The notes: generated from the sequence alone by a model not told the origin. DNA of 64,000 nt from Gramella sp. MT6 (GCF_019357415.1 NZ_CP048410.1:2626001-2690000); one strand, 5' to 3'. Counted from the first letter of the stretch, positions 35,316-43,909 are shown. Translations and numbers: made by a program.

Positions 35316-35348
35316 TACTCAAAACGATTTATGGCCACTGTAAATCGA

Positions 35349-36200
35349 CTACCCACAAGCTAGTTTTTCATTAAGGTCTTTATAGTTTTTATAGCGATTA
35401 CTCTGGTCTTTTAAGTGGGGATAATACTGAAATAATTTCTTTGCGTTTTTCTTCCCGGATTGATCATTATCCAGGTAGAGATCAACCGACGTATAGTTTT
35501 TGAAATAGGATGTTATCTGTTGTAAAAATGAAAGCGAGTTTAAAACGATGATATCCGAACCATTTAATTCCTCCGGATATATTTCAGCAATGGATAATAG
35601 ATCAAACATTCCTTCACAGACGACCAGGTTATCATTTTCATTCTGGAGGTAGGTATAGCTTTTAGGAGAACTGGAAGTTTTAAAATAGAGACTGCGCAGT
35701 TCCCAGCCACCATCCTTATTTTGAAGTCCGATGGCATAATAAGATTTTCCCCGGCATTCGTACCAGACTTCCTTACAGTAGCTTCTGGCAACTTCAAGGG
35801 AAATACCTCTAGATCTTACATACTTCTTTAGGTAGCTCTTGGTGATCGGTTTTACTTGTATGATGGTATTACCGCATTCCTTTTCTGAAGTATCGGTTAT
35901 AGTACCCTGGAAGCTAAATACAGGCAATTCATCCGAGAGAAACTGCAGTGCTTCTCCAACGCTGCAATTTGATAGTAGACACACCAGATCAATGATATTC
36001 CCACCTTCACCAATTCCGAAGTCATACCATCGGTTCAGTTTTAAAGACACTTTGAAAGAGGCCTGTGTTTCTGACCGAAGGGGACTCAGAAACCAGGCTT
36101 CTTTCTCCGTTTTCCTACTGGGGAAGTGGCCCAATTTTGCGAGGGTTTCCACGATGCAAATATTGCGGGCTCTTTCACAGGTTAGTTTTTGAAGTTTCAT
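35349..36200 (-). CDS. Toprim-domain DNA primase of the integrative element
   Basis: 283 residues. The N-terminal region is CHC2-like (SPLRSETQASFKVSLKLNRW; YDFGIGEGGNIIDLVCLL, about 38-75) but lacks the zinc-binding Cys set of true DnaG. A Toprim domain follows (about 190-260): Glu196 in LVVCEGMFDLLS, and Asp244 and Asp246 in VDLYLDNDQSGKKNA. Such short primases start replication of mobile elements. Iterons lie just upstream of its start and a VapE-like helicase gene beyond them, forming a replication module. Confidence 0.88.
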   Translation of the reverse strand: MKLQKLTCERARNICIVETLAKLGHFPSRKTEKEAWFLSPLRSETQASFKVSLKLNRWYDFGIGEGGNIIDLVCLLSNCSVGEALQFLSDELPVFSFQGTITDTSEKECGNTIIQVKPITKSYLKKYVRSRGISLEVARSYCKEVWYECRGKSYYAIGLQNKDGGWELRSLYFKTSSSPKSYTYLQNENDNLVVCEGMFDLLSIAEIYPEELNGSDIIVLNSLSFLQQITSYFKNYTSVDLYLDNDQSGKKNAKKLFQYYPHLKDQSNRYKNYKDLNEKLACG

Positions 36201-36216
36201 TTTTCTATAATTTTAG

Positions 36217-36398
36217 TTACCTACTTACCTTTTCCAGTCATAGCAAGGCTTTTCAAATAAAAATGCTAGTTACCTTTAGTTACCTATCTTACCTAAATTC
36301 CAGGTTTTAGGTAACTTAGGTAAGATGAATTAAGTTTTACTTACCTGGTCTTAAGCCTTGTCATAAAAGGGATGATCTAACTTTAGGTAAGTAGGTAA
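36217..36398. repeat. TTACCT iteron cluster, possible replication origin
   Basis: Ten copies of TTACCT fall within 182 bp: six on the plus strand (36217, 36225, 36270, 36280, 36289, 36341) and four on the minus strand (AGGTAA at 36309, 36318, 36385, 36393). Many are in tandem at 8-10 bp spacing, about one helical turn, often as TTACCTAnnTTACCT. They fill the gap between primase and VapE-like genes and probably bind a replication or regulatory protein. Confidence 0.75.
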
Positions 36399-36405
36399 GT
36401 AGTAT

Positions 36406-37590
36406 TTATGTTATTTCCCAAGGGCTCGATGTAAACAATTGTTTTGTCAAGAAACCATAGACCTGTCGTTTAGGGTGTTTCACTCGTTGAAAGTTCAAAG
36501 CATTCAGAGCTCTGCCGATAAAAACTACATTCAATCTTATATTGAGGCATGAAAGTTTAGCTAGAATTTCGGAAGAGGTATGAAAATCTTTTATATCCTG
36601 GCTCGGTTCAAAATATTTGGTGATTAATTCTTCTTCCGTAGATAACTGACGAAACTCGCGATTTCTTTCTTCGTTTTCCTCAATATCTTTTAGAGTTAGT
36701 TCCGGAGAAAAATCAGGATCAGAATAGGCCAAATGATATGCCTGTGACCAAATCTGGTTAACCTGAATTTCCTTGGAATAATTAAAATCAATTTTCCTAA
36801 GAAGTTTAAAGCATAACCAACGGACAGAACCTGTTTCGTCATTCAGGAAATTAGCCTGATTGGTTGAACCAATAAATGAACAGGTCCTAGATAGCGTTGA
36901 ATTTTTTCTGTCATAAGGCAATCGTTCATTTATGAATGTTTTAGAAAAATATGCTTTAAGACTATTTATGTCTTTTTTGTTTAGCATGGAAAGTTCATCG
37001 AGGTTAATAATAAAATTTCGGGTTAACTGAATTCGGGCATCTTTATCATTACTAATGTCTTCTGCTATATATTTAGAGAGAGGGGGAGGACATATAAAGC
37101 GACACCAGGTTGATTTGCCTGAATTCTGTTGGTTGTGGACTAAAACTAGACATTGTTTATTAAAATAACTTTCCTCCAGGGCACATCGAATAGTTCTAAC
37201 CAACCATTTTTTAAAATGATAGGCAAAACTATCAGAATCCTGAACTGGAACATAGGAACATAATTTGGAAATATAATCTTGGCCATCCCAGTCTTCTAAT
37301 TCTTCAAAATATTTACTAATAGGATTAAAATGCGGAACAACATAGGATCTTAGAAAGATCTCAAGTTTATTGGGAGGAACCTCAATATTACATTTGGCCA
37401 ATTCAATAAGAACTGAATTAACTTCAAGTTCTTCCCAGTTTTTAGAATTTTTCAGGGAGATTTGAAAATCCTGGCTTATCTCATTATATCGAATTTGGTA
37501 TTTATCAAATAAATATTCCTCCATATAATCGTAAATGGTTTTCTTCTTGGGATTCTCGACCATATAGATATTTGGTGGTTTACTGTCCAT
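36406..37590 (-). CDS. VapE-like P-loop primase-helicase
   Basis: 394 residues. The VapE signature is clear: YFEELEDWDGQDYISKL (about 94-110), Walker A LVHNQQNSGKSTW (about 150-162) and Walker B NFIINLDELSML (about 192-203). SFIGSTNQANFLNDETGSVR is the sensor/arginine-finger region. The C-terminus (about 310-394) is a winged-helix-like tail. Proteins of this group are helicases of phage-like and integrative elements and act with a primase, here separated from it by the iterons. It begins 15 bp after the excisionase gene. Confidence 0.85.
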   Translation of the reverse strand: MDSKPPNIYMVENPKKKTIYDYMEEYLFDKYQIRYNEISQDFQISLKNSKNWEELEVNSVLIELAKCNIEVPPNKLEIFLRSYVVPHFNPISKYFEELEDWDGQDYISKLCSYVPVQDSDSFAYHFKKWLVRTIRCALEESYFNKQCLVLVHNQQNSGKSTWCRFICPPPLSKYIAEDISNDKDARIQLTRNFIINLDELSMLNKKDINSLKAYFSKTFINERLPYDRKNSTLSRTCSFIGSTNQANFLNDETGSVRWLCFKLLRKIDFNYSKEIQVNQIWSQAYHLAYSDPDFSPELTLKDIEENEERNREFRQLSTEEELITKYFEPSQDIKDFHTSSEILAKLSCLNIRLNVVFIGRALNALNFQRVKHPKRQVYGFLTKQLFTSSPWEIT

Positions 37591-37605
37591 AACTGATCAA
37601 GAAAA

Positions 37606-37890
37606 TTATCTCCTGTTTCGGAAAGTATAGTTAAGCGCTTCCTGTTGAATTTCAGCTTTTGATTTACTGGGACTGGATAGCAGCCATTCATCCAGTTTTT
37701 CTCTTGAGAAGTAAATCATTTTACCACGAGGTTTTGAAAATGGAATGTCTCCGTTGGCAGTTAGTTTATACAGGTAGCTACGTGAGATACCAGTATACTC
37801 CGCAGCCTCTTCAATGGTTAACACATTCTTATTGGCGCGAACCATATTTTCTATTCGGTCAAGTTTTTCAAGTATTTGTAATGAGTCCAT
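37606..37890 (-). CDS. Helix-turn-helix excisionase-type protein
   Basis: 94 residues. A MerR-like HTH_17 domain lies at about 22-70 (LTIEEAAEYTGISRSYLYKL, then GDIPFSKPRGKMIYFSREKL). This is the excisionase/AlpA-like family that bends element ends for excision or controls the next genes. It is first in the replication-transfer operon, followed at 15 bp by the VapE-like gene. Confidence 0.88.
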   Translation of the reverse strand: MDSLQILEKLDRIENMVRANKNVLTIEEAAEYTGISRSYLYKLTANGDIPFSKPRGKMIYFSREKLDEWLLSSPSKSKAEIQQEALNYTFRNRR

Positions 37891-38122
37891 GATTAAAGTG
37901 TTATTAGTTAGAGATTGATTTTCGCTTTATGAGCGATTCATGGAGCCAAACTAGCAAGTGAAATAAAAGGGAAGGTGTGCTATGCGTGCTGGGTATACAA
38001 ATCTATTTGAATGGTATGTAAGAGAAAATATGTGGCAGGAGGATAATAGGGATAATGGAGTTCGTATATTTATGAAAAAGAAAGACCTTCCTTAAAACAT
38101 TGCATTCTAATAGTGAAAAATA

Positions 38123-38163
38123 TACCATAATGTAGTTTATTTATATCATAATATATATATTTG
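38123..38163 (+). promoter_or_regulatory. Promoter region of hipBA with possible HipB sites
   Basis: TATATTTG at 38156-38163 fits the -7 element, 17 bp before the hipB ATG. Two copies of TAYCATAAT (near 38123 and 38143), about two helical turns apart, precede it and may be operator half-sites for HipB. The interval 37891-38122 shows nothing else. Confidence 0.4.
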
Positions 38164-38180
38164 ATGCAAATAAGCGACAT

Positions 38181-38468
38181 ATGAATTCTAAAAAAGCATT
38201 AATTCTTCCGAGATATCAAAAGATATTCGCAGGATTAGGAGAAAATATTAAGCTTGCTCGTAAACGCAGAAAACTAACTGCTGAACAGGTGGCTGAACGA
38301 GCGGGCATCCATCGTGCAACATTACATAGAGTAGAAAAGGGAGATCCTTCCGTTGCAATAGGTATCTATTTTAATGTACTGAAAGTATTAAATCTTGAAA
38401 AGGATTTTGCTAATCTGGCAAATGATGATAAACTTGGTCGTAAACTTCAGGACCTTGATTTACTCTAA
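38181..38468 (+). CDS. hipB: HipB-like XRE antitoxin
   Basis: 95 residues. An XRE/Cro-type HTH spans about 18-75 (NIKLARKRRKLTAEQVAERA; GIHRATLHRVEKGDPSVAIG). It ends 3 bp before hipA, so the two form a toxin-antitoxin pair. HipB neutralises HipA and represses the pair. It is divergent from the replication-transfer operon. Confidence 0.88.
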   Translation: MNSKKALILPRYQKIFAGLGENIKLARKRRKLTAEQVAERAGIHRATLHRVEKGDPSVAIGIYFNVLKVLNLEKDFANLANDDKLGRKLQDLDLL

Positions 38469-38471
38469 ATT

Positions 38472-39728
38472 ATGCCGGAAGGAAAAATCAATATATACGT
38501 GTATGCCGACTGGAAAGGACTAGAAGCTCCCACCGAGATCGGAGTACTTTCAACACAATTTGCTAAAGGCAAAAAGGCATTCAGCTTTGAGTACAACAAA
38601 GATTGGTTGAAGCGCAATTCTTATCAATTACTGGACCCTGAAATTAATTTTTTTTCCGGGCCTCAGTATCCGACAGATAAAGAAAATTTTGGAGTTTTCT
38701 TAGATAGTATGCCCGATACATGGGGTAAAACTTTGATGAAGAGGAGGGCGGCACAGGAGGCCAGATCTAGAAATGAAAAAATACCCAAACTCTATGAAAT
38801 TGATTACTTGTTAGGTGTTTATGATGAAAGTAGAATGGGGGCTTTACGATTTAAGACCGATAGGAAGGGACCATTTTTAGATAACGATACTAAGAATCCA
38901 ACTCCGCCGTGGTCCTCTTTGGGCGATCTGCAGGAGGCGGTAAATCACATAGAAAGTGATTCTGAAACTAATACTATCAGACAATGGCTTGCTGTACTGA
39001 TTGCTCCAGGATCTTCTCTTGGCGGTGCCAGACCAAAGGCCAATGTATTAGGGAAAAATGGAGATCTTTGGATTGCAAAATTTCCTTCTAAAACGGATAC
39101 AATTGACAAGGGGGCATGGGAATTCCTAACATATAGACTAGCCCTTGATTGTGGGATAGAAATGGCAGAATCGAAAATTGAAAAAATTACAGGACCTTAC
39201 CATACATTTTTGACAAAGAGGTTCGATCGTGAAGACGGACAAAGAATTCATTTTTCTTCAGCAATGACAATGACCGGTAATACCGAAGAATCTTTAAAAA
39301 ATGTTAGTCCAAGTTATCTTGATATCGTTGATGTAATTGAAAATTATGGTATTAATGTGGAGGAGAATTTACATCAATTATGGCGCCGTTTAATTTTTAA
39401 TATCGCTGTATCAAATACTGATGATCATTTAAGAAATCACGGCTTTATAATGAATGAAAAAGGATGGGAGTTATCACCGGCTTATGATATAAATCCTTCT
39501 GTGGAAAAGGATGGACTAGCATTGAATATCGATGCAGACGACAATGCACTCGATTTAGATCTAGCCATAGGCGTTGGAGAATATTTTCGTTTAGGGGAAG
39601 ATGATATGAATCAGATTATTGAAGAAATTTTATCTGTAATAAGTAATTGGAAACACTATGCAAAAAAGATTGGTATTGCCCAGAAAGAGCAATTAATTAT
39701 GGAACCCGCTTTCAAAGTGGAACTATAA
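38472..39728 (+). CDS. hipA: HipA-like serine/threonine kinase toxin
   Basis: 418 residues, near the 440 of E. coli HipA. The N-terminal subdomain (YADWKGLEAPTEIGVLS; FFSGPQYPTDKENFGVFLDS) and the kinase core are present: Gly-rich SSLGGARPKANV, ATP-binding WIAKFPS, FLTKRFDRE, catalytic loop NTDDHLRNHGF and metal-binding SPAYDINPS. HipA phosphorylates a translation factor (GltX in E. coli) and stops growth. All key residues can be placed, so it is probably active. It would stabilise the mobile element carrying it. Confidence 0.9.
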   Translation: MPEGKINIYVYADWKGLEAPTEIGVLSTQFAKGKKAFSFEYNKDWLKRNSYQLLDPEINFFSGPQYPTDKENFGVFLDSMPDTWGKTLMKRRAAQEARSRNEKIPKLYEIDYLLGVYDESRMGALRFKTDRKGPFLDNDTKNPTPPWSSLGDLQEAVNHIESDSETNTIRQWLAVLIAPGSSLGGARPKANVLGKNGDLWIAKFPSKTDTIDKGAWEFLTYRLALDCGIEMAESKIEKITGPYHTFLTKRFDREDGQRIHFSSAMTMTGNTEESLKNVSPSYLDIVDVIENYGINVEENLHQLWRRLIFNIAVSNTDDHLRNHGFIMNEKGWELSPAYDINPSVEKDGLALNIDADDNALDLDLAIGVGEYFRLGEDDMNQIIEEILSVISNWKHYAKKIGIAQKEQLIMEPAFKVEL

Positions 39729-39735
39729 AAAGCCT

Positions 39736-40455
39736 TTATTTAAACTTCTGAAAAATGGCTTCTAATGCTTCATGTTGCTTAGAAATAGGAGAGCGGGTAG
39801 GAGCATTTTTCAACGTGTTATAATTGTATTTCTTGCCATCAGGTCTAATAAGTAATCCAGAGGTAACAAATAGATTTTTCAAGGTTATTGAATTGTGTGG
39901 AAATGTTTTAATTAGGTGATCATAAAATTCTCTGCAACTAGGACCGTCCATTTTTAAATGAATTCTCGAGCGTTTATTACCCCAATCCTCTAGTAAAACG
40001 TTTTTAAAATCTAGTAGGGAAGTTGCTTCCTGGTCAATTAAATCAAAGCGTACCATTTCATTATATAATTGAGTTAAATGAATATCCGAAATGGATAGAT
40101 TGAAATTATTTGGAGACTTATCCGAATTAGAGATTATTTTTTTTAAGAAAGAAGATTTAAAATTTTCTCTCCAGGAAGTAAGGCAGAAATATAATCCTAG
40201 CAAATAGACTAATACTATTATAAGCTGGACGGCCAAATTTGAAGTTTGATTTGAATGATGAAAATTAGACATCAAATGCATAAAACTTAGTCCAGTAAAA
40301 TGAAATAATAATCTTGGTTTTTCTACTGAATTGACTAAGCTTAAATTTTCATTTAAAAAGTGTGAATAAATTACGGGGAGATAATGAATAGCTAAACGAC
40401 TATAGACGTATATAAATGCAAAGAAAGATAGATATGTAATTATATCAAAATTCAT
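39736..40455 (-). CDS. Hypothetical membrane protein between hipA and integrase
   Basis: 239 residues. Two or three hydrophobic segments (about 5-28, 48-62 and 74-93) precede a soluble C-terminal half (about 110-239) with DIHLTQLYNEMVRFDLIDQE and GLLIRPDGKKYNYNTLKNAP. No family is recognised. Its start overlaps the integrase by 11 bp, so the two are translated from one message. It may be a cargo or regulatory gene of the element. Confidence 0.65.
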   Translation of the reverse strand: MNFDIITYLSFFAFIYVYSRLAIHYLPVIYSHFLNENLSLVNSVEKPRLLFHFTGLSFMHLMSNFHHSNQTSNLAVQLIIVLVYLLGLYFCLTSWRENFKSSFLKKIISNSDKSPNNFNLSISDIHLTQLYNEMVRFDLIDQEATSLLDFKNVLLEDWGNKRSRIHLKMDGPSCREFYDHLIKTFPHNSITLKNLFVTSGLLIRPDGKKYNYNTLKNAPTRSPISKQHEALEAIFQKFK

Positions 40456-41587
40456 AATCCATTTGTAACTCTGGAATTAAATAGGCTGCTTCTTTTTTCT
40501 TTTTGTCTACGATTTTAGCATATACCTGAGTGGTTCTTATTTCTTTATGGCCGAGTACTTTTGAAACCGTATAAATATCTGCTCCGTTTTCAAGTAATAG
40601 TACTGCATGAGTATGTCTGGCGCTATGAAAGGTAATATGCTTGGTAATACCGGCCCGCATGCACCACCTTAGAATTTCTGCATTAAAATGTGCACCATAC
40701 TTCAAACCTTGAAAAACCCGATCATTTTCTTTTCTTCTTTTTCCTAGTAAATTCCTGGCCTGACCTGAAATATACTGGTATTCCTGACCGGCAGTCTTTT
40801 TCTGTTTAAAAATAAGTCGGGAGCCTTCATCTTCATCTCGAACTTCGGCCCAGTTCAATTTATTAATATCGCTCCATCTTAAACCGGTTAAGCAGCTGAA
40901 TAGAAATGCATTTTTTAGTATTTGATGTTTACATCTGGCTTTAGCAAGCCCCTGTAATTCTTCATGAGTTAAATACTCTCGGGAGGTTTCACCCTGGGCA
41001 TATCCTTTGACCGTGGCAGCGAAATTTCTTCGCGTATAGCCATCATTAAAAGCTTGCCGTAAAGCTGCTTTAAATTTATTGTAATAAGTATACTTTGAGT
41101 TTTGAGATAGAGGAGTATTCGATTTTGTTCGGGATTTATGATTTAAAAACTTTTTGAAGCCTAGAACAAAATCTTCATCAACATCTTCAAATGTTATTTT
41201 TCTCTTACCTATATAATCCTCAAGGTGATTTTGAGCAGCATCCCAATTGTCGTAATTACCTTTGCTTTCATAACGATCCTCTTTAAGTTTATCATAATAA
41301 GTGATAAAGAGTAGTCTATCCTTATTTTTATCTTTTATACCATATTTGCCTTGTGCATATTCAGCCTTACGGATTGATAGCACCTGCTCGGCTCTCAACA
41401 GGACCTCAGCATTTTCTTGGCGTTCTTTAGTTGTCTTTGGTTCAATAATAAGGTATTCTTTTAAATATTCAAATTCCCTATTATGTTCAATCTTACCTTT
41501 ATCATTCTGGATGAAGCCTTTATAATATTCAATATAAAGGCTATACTTTCCAGTCTTTAATTTTTTCTTTTTGAGTTTGATTTTCAT
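40445..41587 (-). CDS. Tyrosine site-specific recombinase (integrase)
   Basis: 380 residues. An arm-binding N-terminus (about 1-85), a SAM-like core-binding domain (about 90-190) and a catalytic domain with the full set of residues: Arg237 (TGLRWSDI), His321 and Arg324 (HSARHTHAV), His347 (LGHKEIRTT) and Tyr356 (QVYAKI). This is the phage-integrase type usual for Bacteroidota integrative elements. It sits 222 bp from the 3' end of mnmE with arm-type repeats between, so it is the enzyme expected to insert the element there. Confidence 0.93.
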   Translation of the reverse strand: MKIKLKKKKLKTGKYSLYIEYYKGFIQNDKGKIEHNREFEYLKEYLIIEPKTTKERQENAEVLLRAEQVLSIRKAEYAQGKYGIKDKNKDRLLFITYYDKLKEDRYESKGNYDNWDAAQNHLEDYIGKRKITFEDVDEDFVLGFKKFLNHKSRTKSNTPLSQNSKYTYYNKFKAALRQAFNDGYTRRNFAATVKGYAQGETSREYLTHEELQGLAKARCKHQILKNAFLFSCLTGLRWSDINKLNWAEVRDEDEGSRLIFKQKKTAGQEYQYISGQARNLLGKRRKENDRVFQGLKYGAHFNAEILRWCMRAGITKHITFHSARHTHAVLLLENGADIYTVSKVLGHKEIRTTQVYAKIVDKKKKEAAYLIPELQMDYEF

Positions 41588-41626
41588 AACTGGTTAATTT
41601 CTATAAATATAAGAAAAATAAATATT

Positions 41627-41702
41627 GAGGTGTAAAAAAATACACCTCATTGATGAAATTTAACAACGAGGTGTAAATTAAGTGTAAAGAAAGGTGTAAA
41701 AA
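41627..41702. repeat. GGTGTAAA arm-type integrase repeats
   Basis: GAGGTGTAAA occurs at 41627 and 41668, an inverted copy TACACCTC at 41641, AAGTGTAAAG near 41680 and AGGTGTAAAA near 41692. The first two form the inverted repeat GAGGTGTA / TACACCTC. Such a cluster just upstream of an integrase start and inside the att end is typical for arm-binding sites. Confidence 0.65.
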
Positions 41703-41729
41703 GAAATTAGATTCGGAAAATATGAAAAT

Positions 41730-41757
41730 AAAATAGAGGCTCTTAAGCCTCTATTTT
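41730..41757 (-). terminator. Palindromic terminator downstream of mnmE
   Basis: AAAATAGAGGCT-CTTA-AGCCTCTATTTT is a perfect 12-bp stem with a 4-nt loop and A/T-rich flanks on both sides. It follows mnmE by about 55 bp and would stop mnmE transcription from entering the integrase gene. Confidence 0.85.
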
Positions 41758-41763
41758 AGTATT

Positions 41764-41830
41764 ATTTGGTGTTATTTGATGTCATTTGGTATCAAATAAA
41801 ATCTTCTGTTTATTTTCCAATACAAAAATT
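41764..41830. other. Right att region of the island in the 3' end of mnmE
   Basis: The last codons of mnmE (41810-41830) carry TTTCCAATACAAAAATT, matched 15/17 at 8163-8179. Just outside the stop are three tandem 10-mers ATTTGGTGTT, ATTTGATGTC and ATTTGGTATC (41764-41793), of which ATTTGAT and ATCAAAT also form an inverted repeat. These could be recombinase core or host-factor sites. Confidence 0.55.
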
Positions 41831-43234
41831 CGCGAAAATATTCCCGAGAAGATCATCGTTTGTGATCTCACCTGTGATCTCACCAAAATGATGCAGAGCC
41901 TGGCGGATATCGATTGCCAGTAGGTCTCCGGAAAGATCGGCGTTTAACCCGTCTTCTACCTTATTGATTTCTTCCAGGGCTTTTAGAAGGGCTGCATAGT
42001 GTCTTGAATTGGTTACTATAGTGTCACTATTGCGAAGTGCTCCGGTATTTACAAATTCCAGTAATCTGTCTTTTAATTCCTCAACTCCAAGATTGGTTTT
42101 TGCAGATAATAAGAGAAATTCAGCCCTTTCTGCATGACTGGAAATATCTTCCAGCTTTACTTTTAAGTTCTCGACTTCTTCAGGGGCAAGTCGGTCGGTT
42201 TTATTGGCGATGATCAATAATGGTTTCTGTGGAAATTTGTTCTTGATCTTTTCAATTTCAATTCTAACCTCCTGAAGCCTTTCTCTGTTTACCGCGATCT
42301 GTGAACTGTCTACCAGGTATACTACAACCTGTGCCTGGCTTATCTTTTCAAATGTCTTTTTGATCCCGATGCTTTCCACCACATCTTTGGTTTCCCTAAT
42401 CCCAGCGGTATCTATAAACCTGAATCCAACTCCTCCAATACTCATTTCATCTTCAATTGTATCTCTAGTAGTTCCGGCAATATCAGAAACAATCGCTCTT
42501 TCCTCGTTCAGCAATGCATTCAATAAGGTCGATTTTCCAACATTCGGTTCACCCACAATAGCCACGGGAATTCCGTTTTTCAGCACGTTTCCTGTTGCGA
42601 ATGAATCGATCAGTCTTTTTAGAACTGTCTGGATTCTGGAAACCAGATCTCTGAATTGATCTCTATTGGCAAATTCTACATCTTCTTCGGCAAAATCAAG
42701 TTCGAGTTCGATCAGGGATGCGAAATTCAATAATTCTTCACGTAACTTCTGAATTTCATTTGAAAAACCACCGCGCATCTGTTGCATGGCCATCTGGTGA
42801 GAAGCGGCATTTTCAGAATTTATAAGATCGGCCACAGCTTCTGCCTGGCTAAGGTCCATTTTTGCATTCAGGAATGCCCGTAGGGTGAATTCCCCGGCTT
42901 CGGCTGAACGACATCCTTTTCTGATCAATAATTGAATGATCTCCTGCTGAATATAAGGACTCCCATGACAGGATAATTCCACAGTTTCCTCACCGGTATA
43001 GGATTTTGGAGCACGAAAAACGGAAGCCAGAACTTCATCTATAGTCCTTTCGCCATCCATTATATTTCCCAGGTGCAGGGTATGAGTAGGTTGCTCGGCA
43101 AGATCTTTTTTGCTTTTCGCTTTAAAAAGCGGAGCAACAATTTTGAGGGCCTCGGGTCCAGAAACCCTTATAATAGCAATAGCACCGGCACCTGAAGGCG
43201 TGGCAAGAGCAACAATAGTATCATTCAATTTCAT
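41810..43234 (-). CDS. mnmE: tRNA uridine-5-carboxymethylaminomethyl modification GTPase MnmE
   Basis: 474 residues, full length. The N-terminal folate-binding domain begins MKLNDTIVALATPSGAGAIA. The inserted G domain (about 220-380) has P-loop VGEPNVGKSTLLN, DIAGTTRDT, DTAGIRET and NKTD. The C-terminal helical domain ends in the invariant FCIGK. With MnmG it modifies U34 of several tRNAs. The 3' end serves as the insertion site of the island to its left, and the gene stays intact because the att sequence restores the last codons. Confidence 0.97.
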   Translation of the reverse strand: MKLNDTIVALATPSGAGAIAIIRVSGPEALKIVAPLFKAKSKKDLAEQPTHTLHLGNIMDGERTIDEVLASVFRAPKSYTGEETVELSCHGSPYIQQEIIQLLIRKGCRSAEAGEFTLRAFLNAKMDLSQAEAVADLINSENAASHQMAMQQMRGGFSNEIQKLREELLNFASLIELELDFAEEDVEFANRDQFRDLVSRIQTVLKRLIDSFATGNVLKNGIPVAIVGEPNVGKSTLLNALLNEERAIVSDIAGTTRDTIEDEMSIGGVGFRFIDTAGIRETKDVVESIGIKKTFEKISQAQVVVYLVDSSQIAVNRERLQEVRIEIEKIKNKFPQKPLLIIANKTDRLAPEEVENLKVKLEDISSHAERAEFLLLSAKTNLGVEELKDRLLEFVNTGALRNSDTIVTNSRHYAALLKALEEINKVEDGLNADLSGDLLAIDIRQALHHFGEITGEITNDDLLGNIFANFCIGK

Positions 43235-43340
43235 GTGGCAAATTTATAAAAGAAATCATTCCTAAGCCTAATTCTGTAACAAAGCTGATTTTTACTCGTC
43301 TTTTATATAGACACCAGCAATAACCATCAAAAAATTAAAA

Positions 43341-43679
43341 ATGAGAGAAGACAAACAAATGTTAGTCATGACGCACCTGAGTCAGTTATTAGACCTGGTT
43401 ACAGGTATAGGCGGATTTATAGTCCCCCTTATTCTTTGGCTAACTCAAAAAGATAAAGTAGCCGGAATGGATATGCACGGAAAAATGATCCTGAACTTTC
43501 AGATAAGTTTGTTTATATATTCCATCATATGTATTCCGCTGATCCTTTTATTCGGATTAGGATTTCTGGGATTGATCATCATAGGATTGATCGCCTTAAT
43601 TTTACCAATAATAAACGCTTTGAAAGTCAGTAATGGGGAAATGCCCTATTACCCATTGACCATAGAATTTCTGAAATAA
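43341..43679 (+). CDS. DUF4870 membrane protein
   Basis: 112 residues. A short N-terminal helix (MLVMTHLSQLLDLVTGIGGF) is followed by membrane segments at about 15-32, 50-72 and 75-95, with the DUF4870 pattern (PLILWLTQKDKVAGMDMHGK, then NFQISLFIYS). Function is unknown. It is divergent from mnmE and monocistronic. Confidence 0.85.
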   Translation: MREDKQMLVMTHLSQLLDLVTGIGGFIVPLILWLTQKDKVAGMDMHGKMILNFQISLFIYSIICIPLILLFGLGFLGLIIIGLIALILPIINALKVSNGEMPYYPLTIEFLK

Positions 43680-43691
43680 GAAAATTAAACA

Positions 43692-43745
43692 ACGTCATTC
43701 TGGATTTATTTCAGGATCTCAACTTAGAAGTTATAGAATAGAAGC
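43692..43745. repeat. Possible dispersed intergenic repeat unit
   Basis: CGTCATTCTGGATTTATTTC followed by AGGATCTCA has the look of the short 'GTCATTCTGxxxTTxTTTCAG' sequences scattered between genes in flavobacterial genomes (from memory). CTGGA and TTCAG can form a small hairpin. Only one copy is seen in this window. Confidence 0.25.
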
Positions 43746-43820
43746 TAAAACCCCCCGACGCCTCGGCAAAGCTTGACTCAATAAAAATTTAATTAGTTGG
43801 TTTTATTCAGTTAGTAAGAA

Positions 43821-43854
43821 AAAGCCCGTTCAAATAAATGAACGGGCTTTTTTT
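43821..43854. terminator. Intrinsic terminator between DUF4870 gene and dnaN
   Basis: AAAGCCCGTTCA and TGAACGGGCTTT form a perfect 12-bp stem with a 6-nt loop, followed by a run of Ts on the plus strand and preceded by As for the minus strand. It serves the convergent DUF4870 and dnaN genes. Confidence 0.92.
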
Positions 43855-43909
43855 ATAAAAATAAAACTCTCTTAATGCTCCCTTATCTTTGTAATAGTAG
43901 GGAAAGTTT

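Noticed and set aside
41627..41702. CRISPR array
   Set aside because: The repeats are 8-10 bp, irregularly spaced and partly inverted, without spacers of constant length; integrase arm sites fit better. No CRISPR array was found anywhere in the window.
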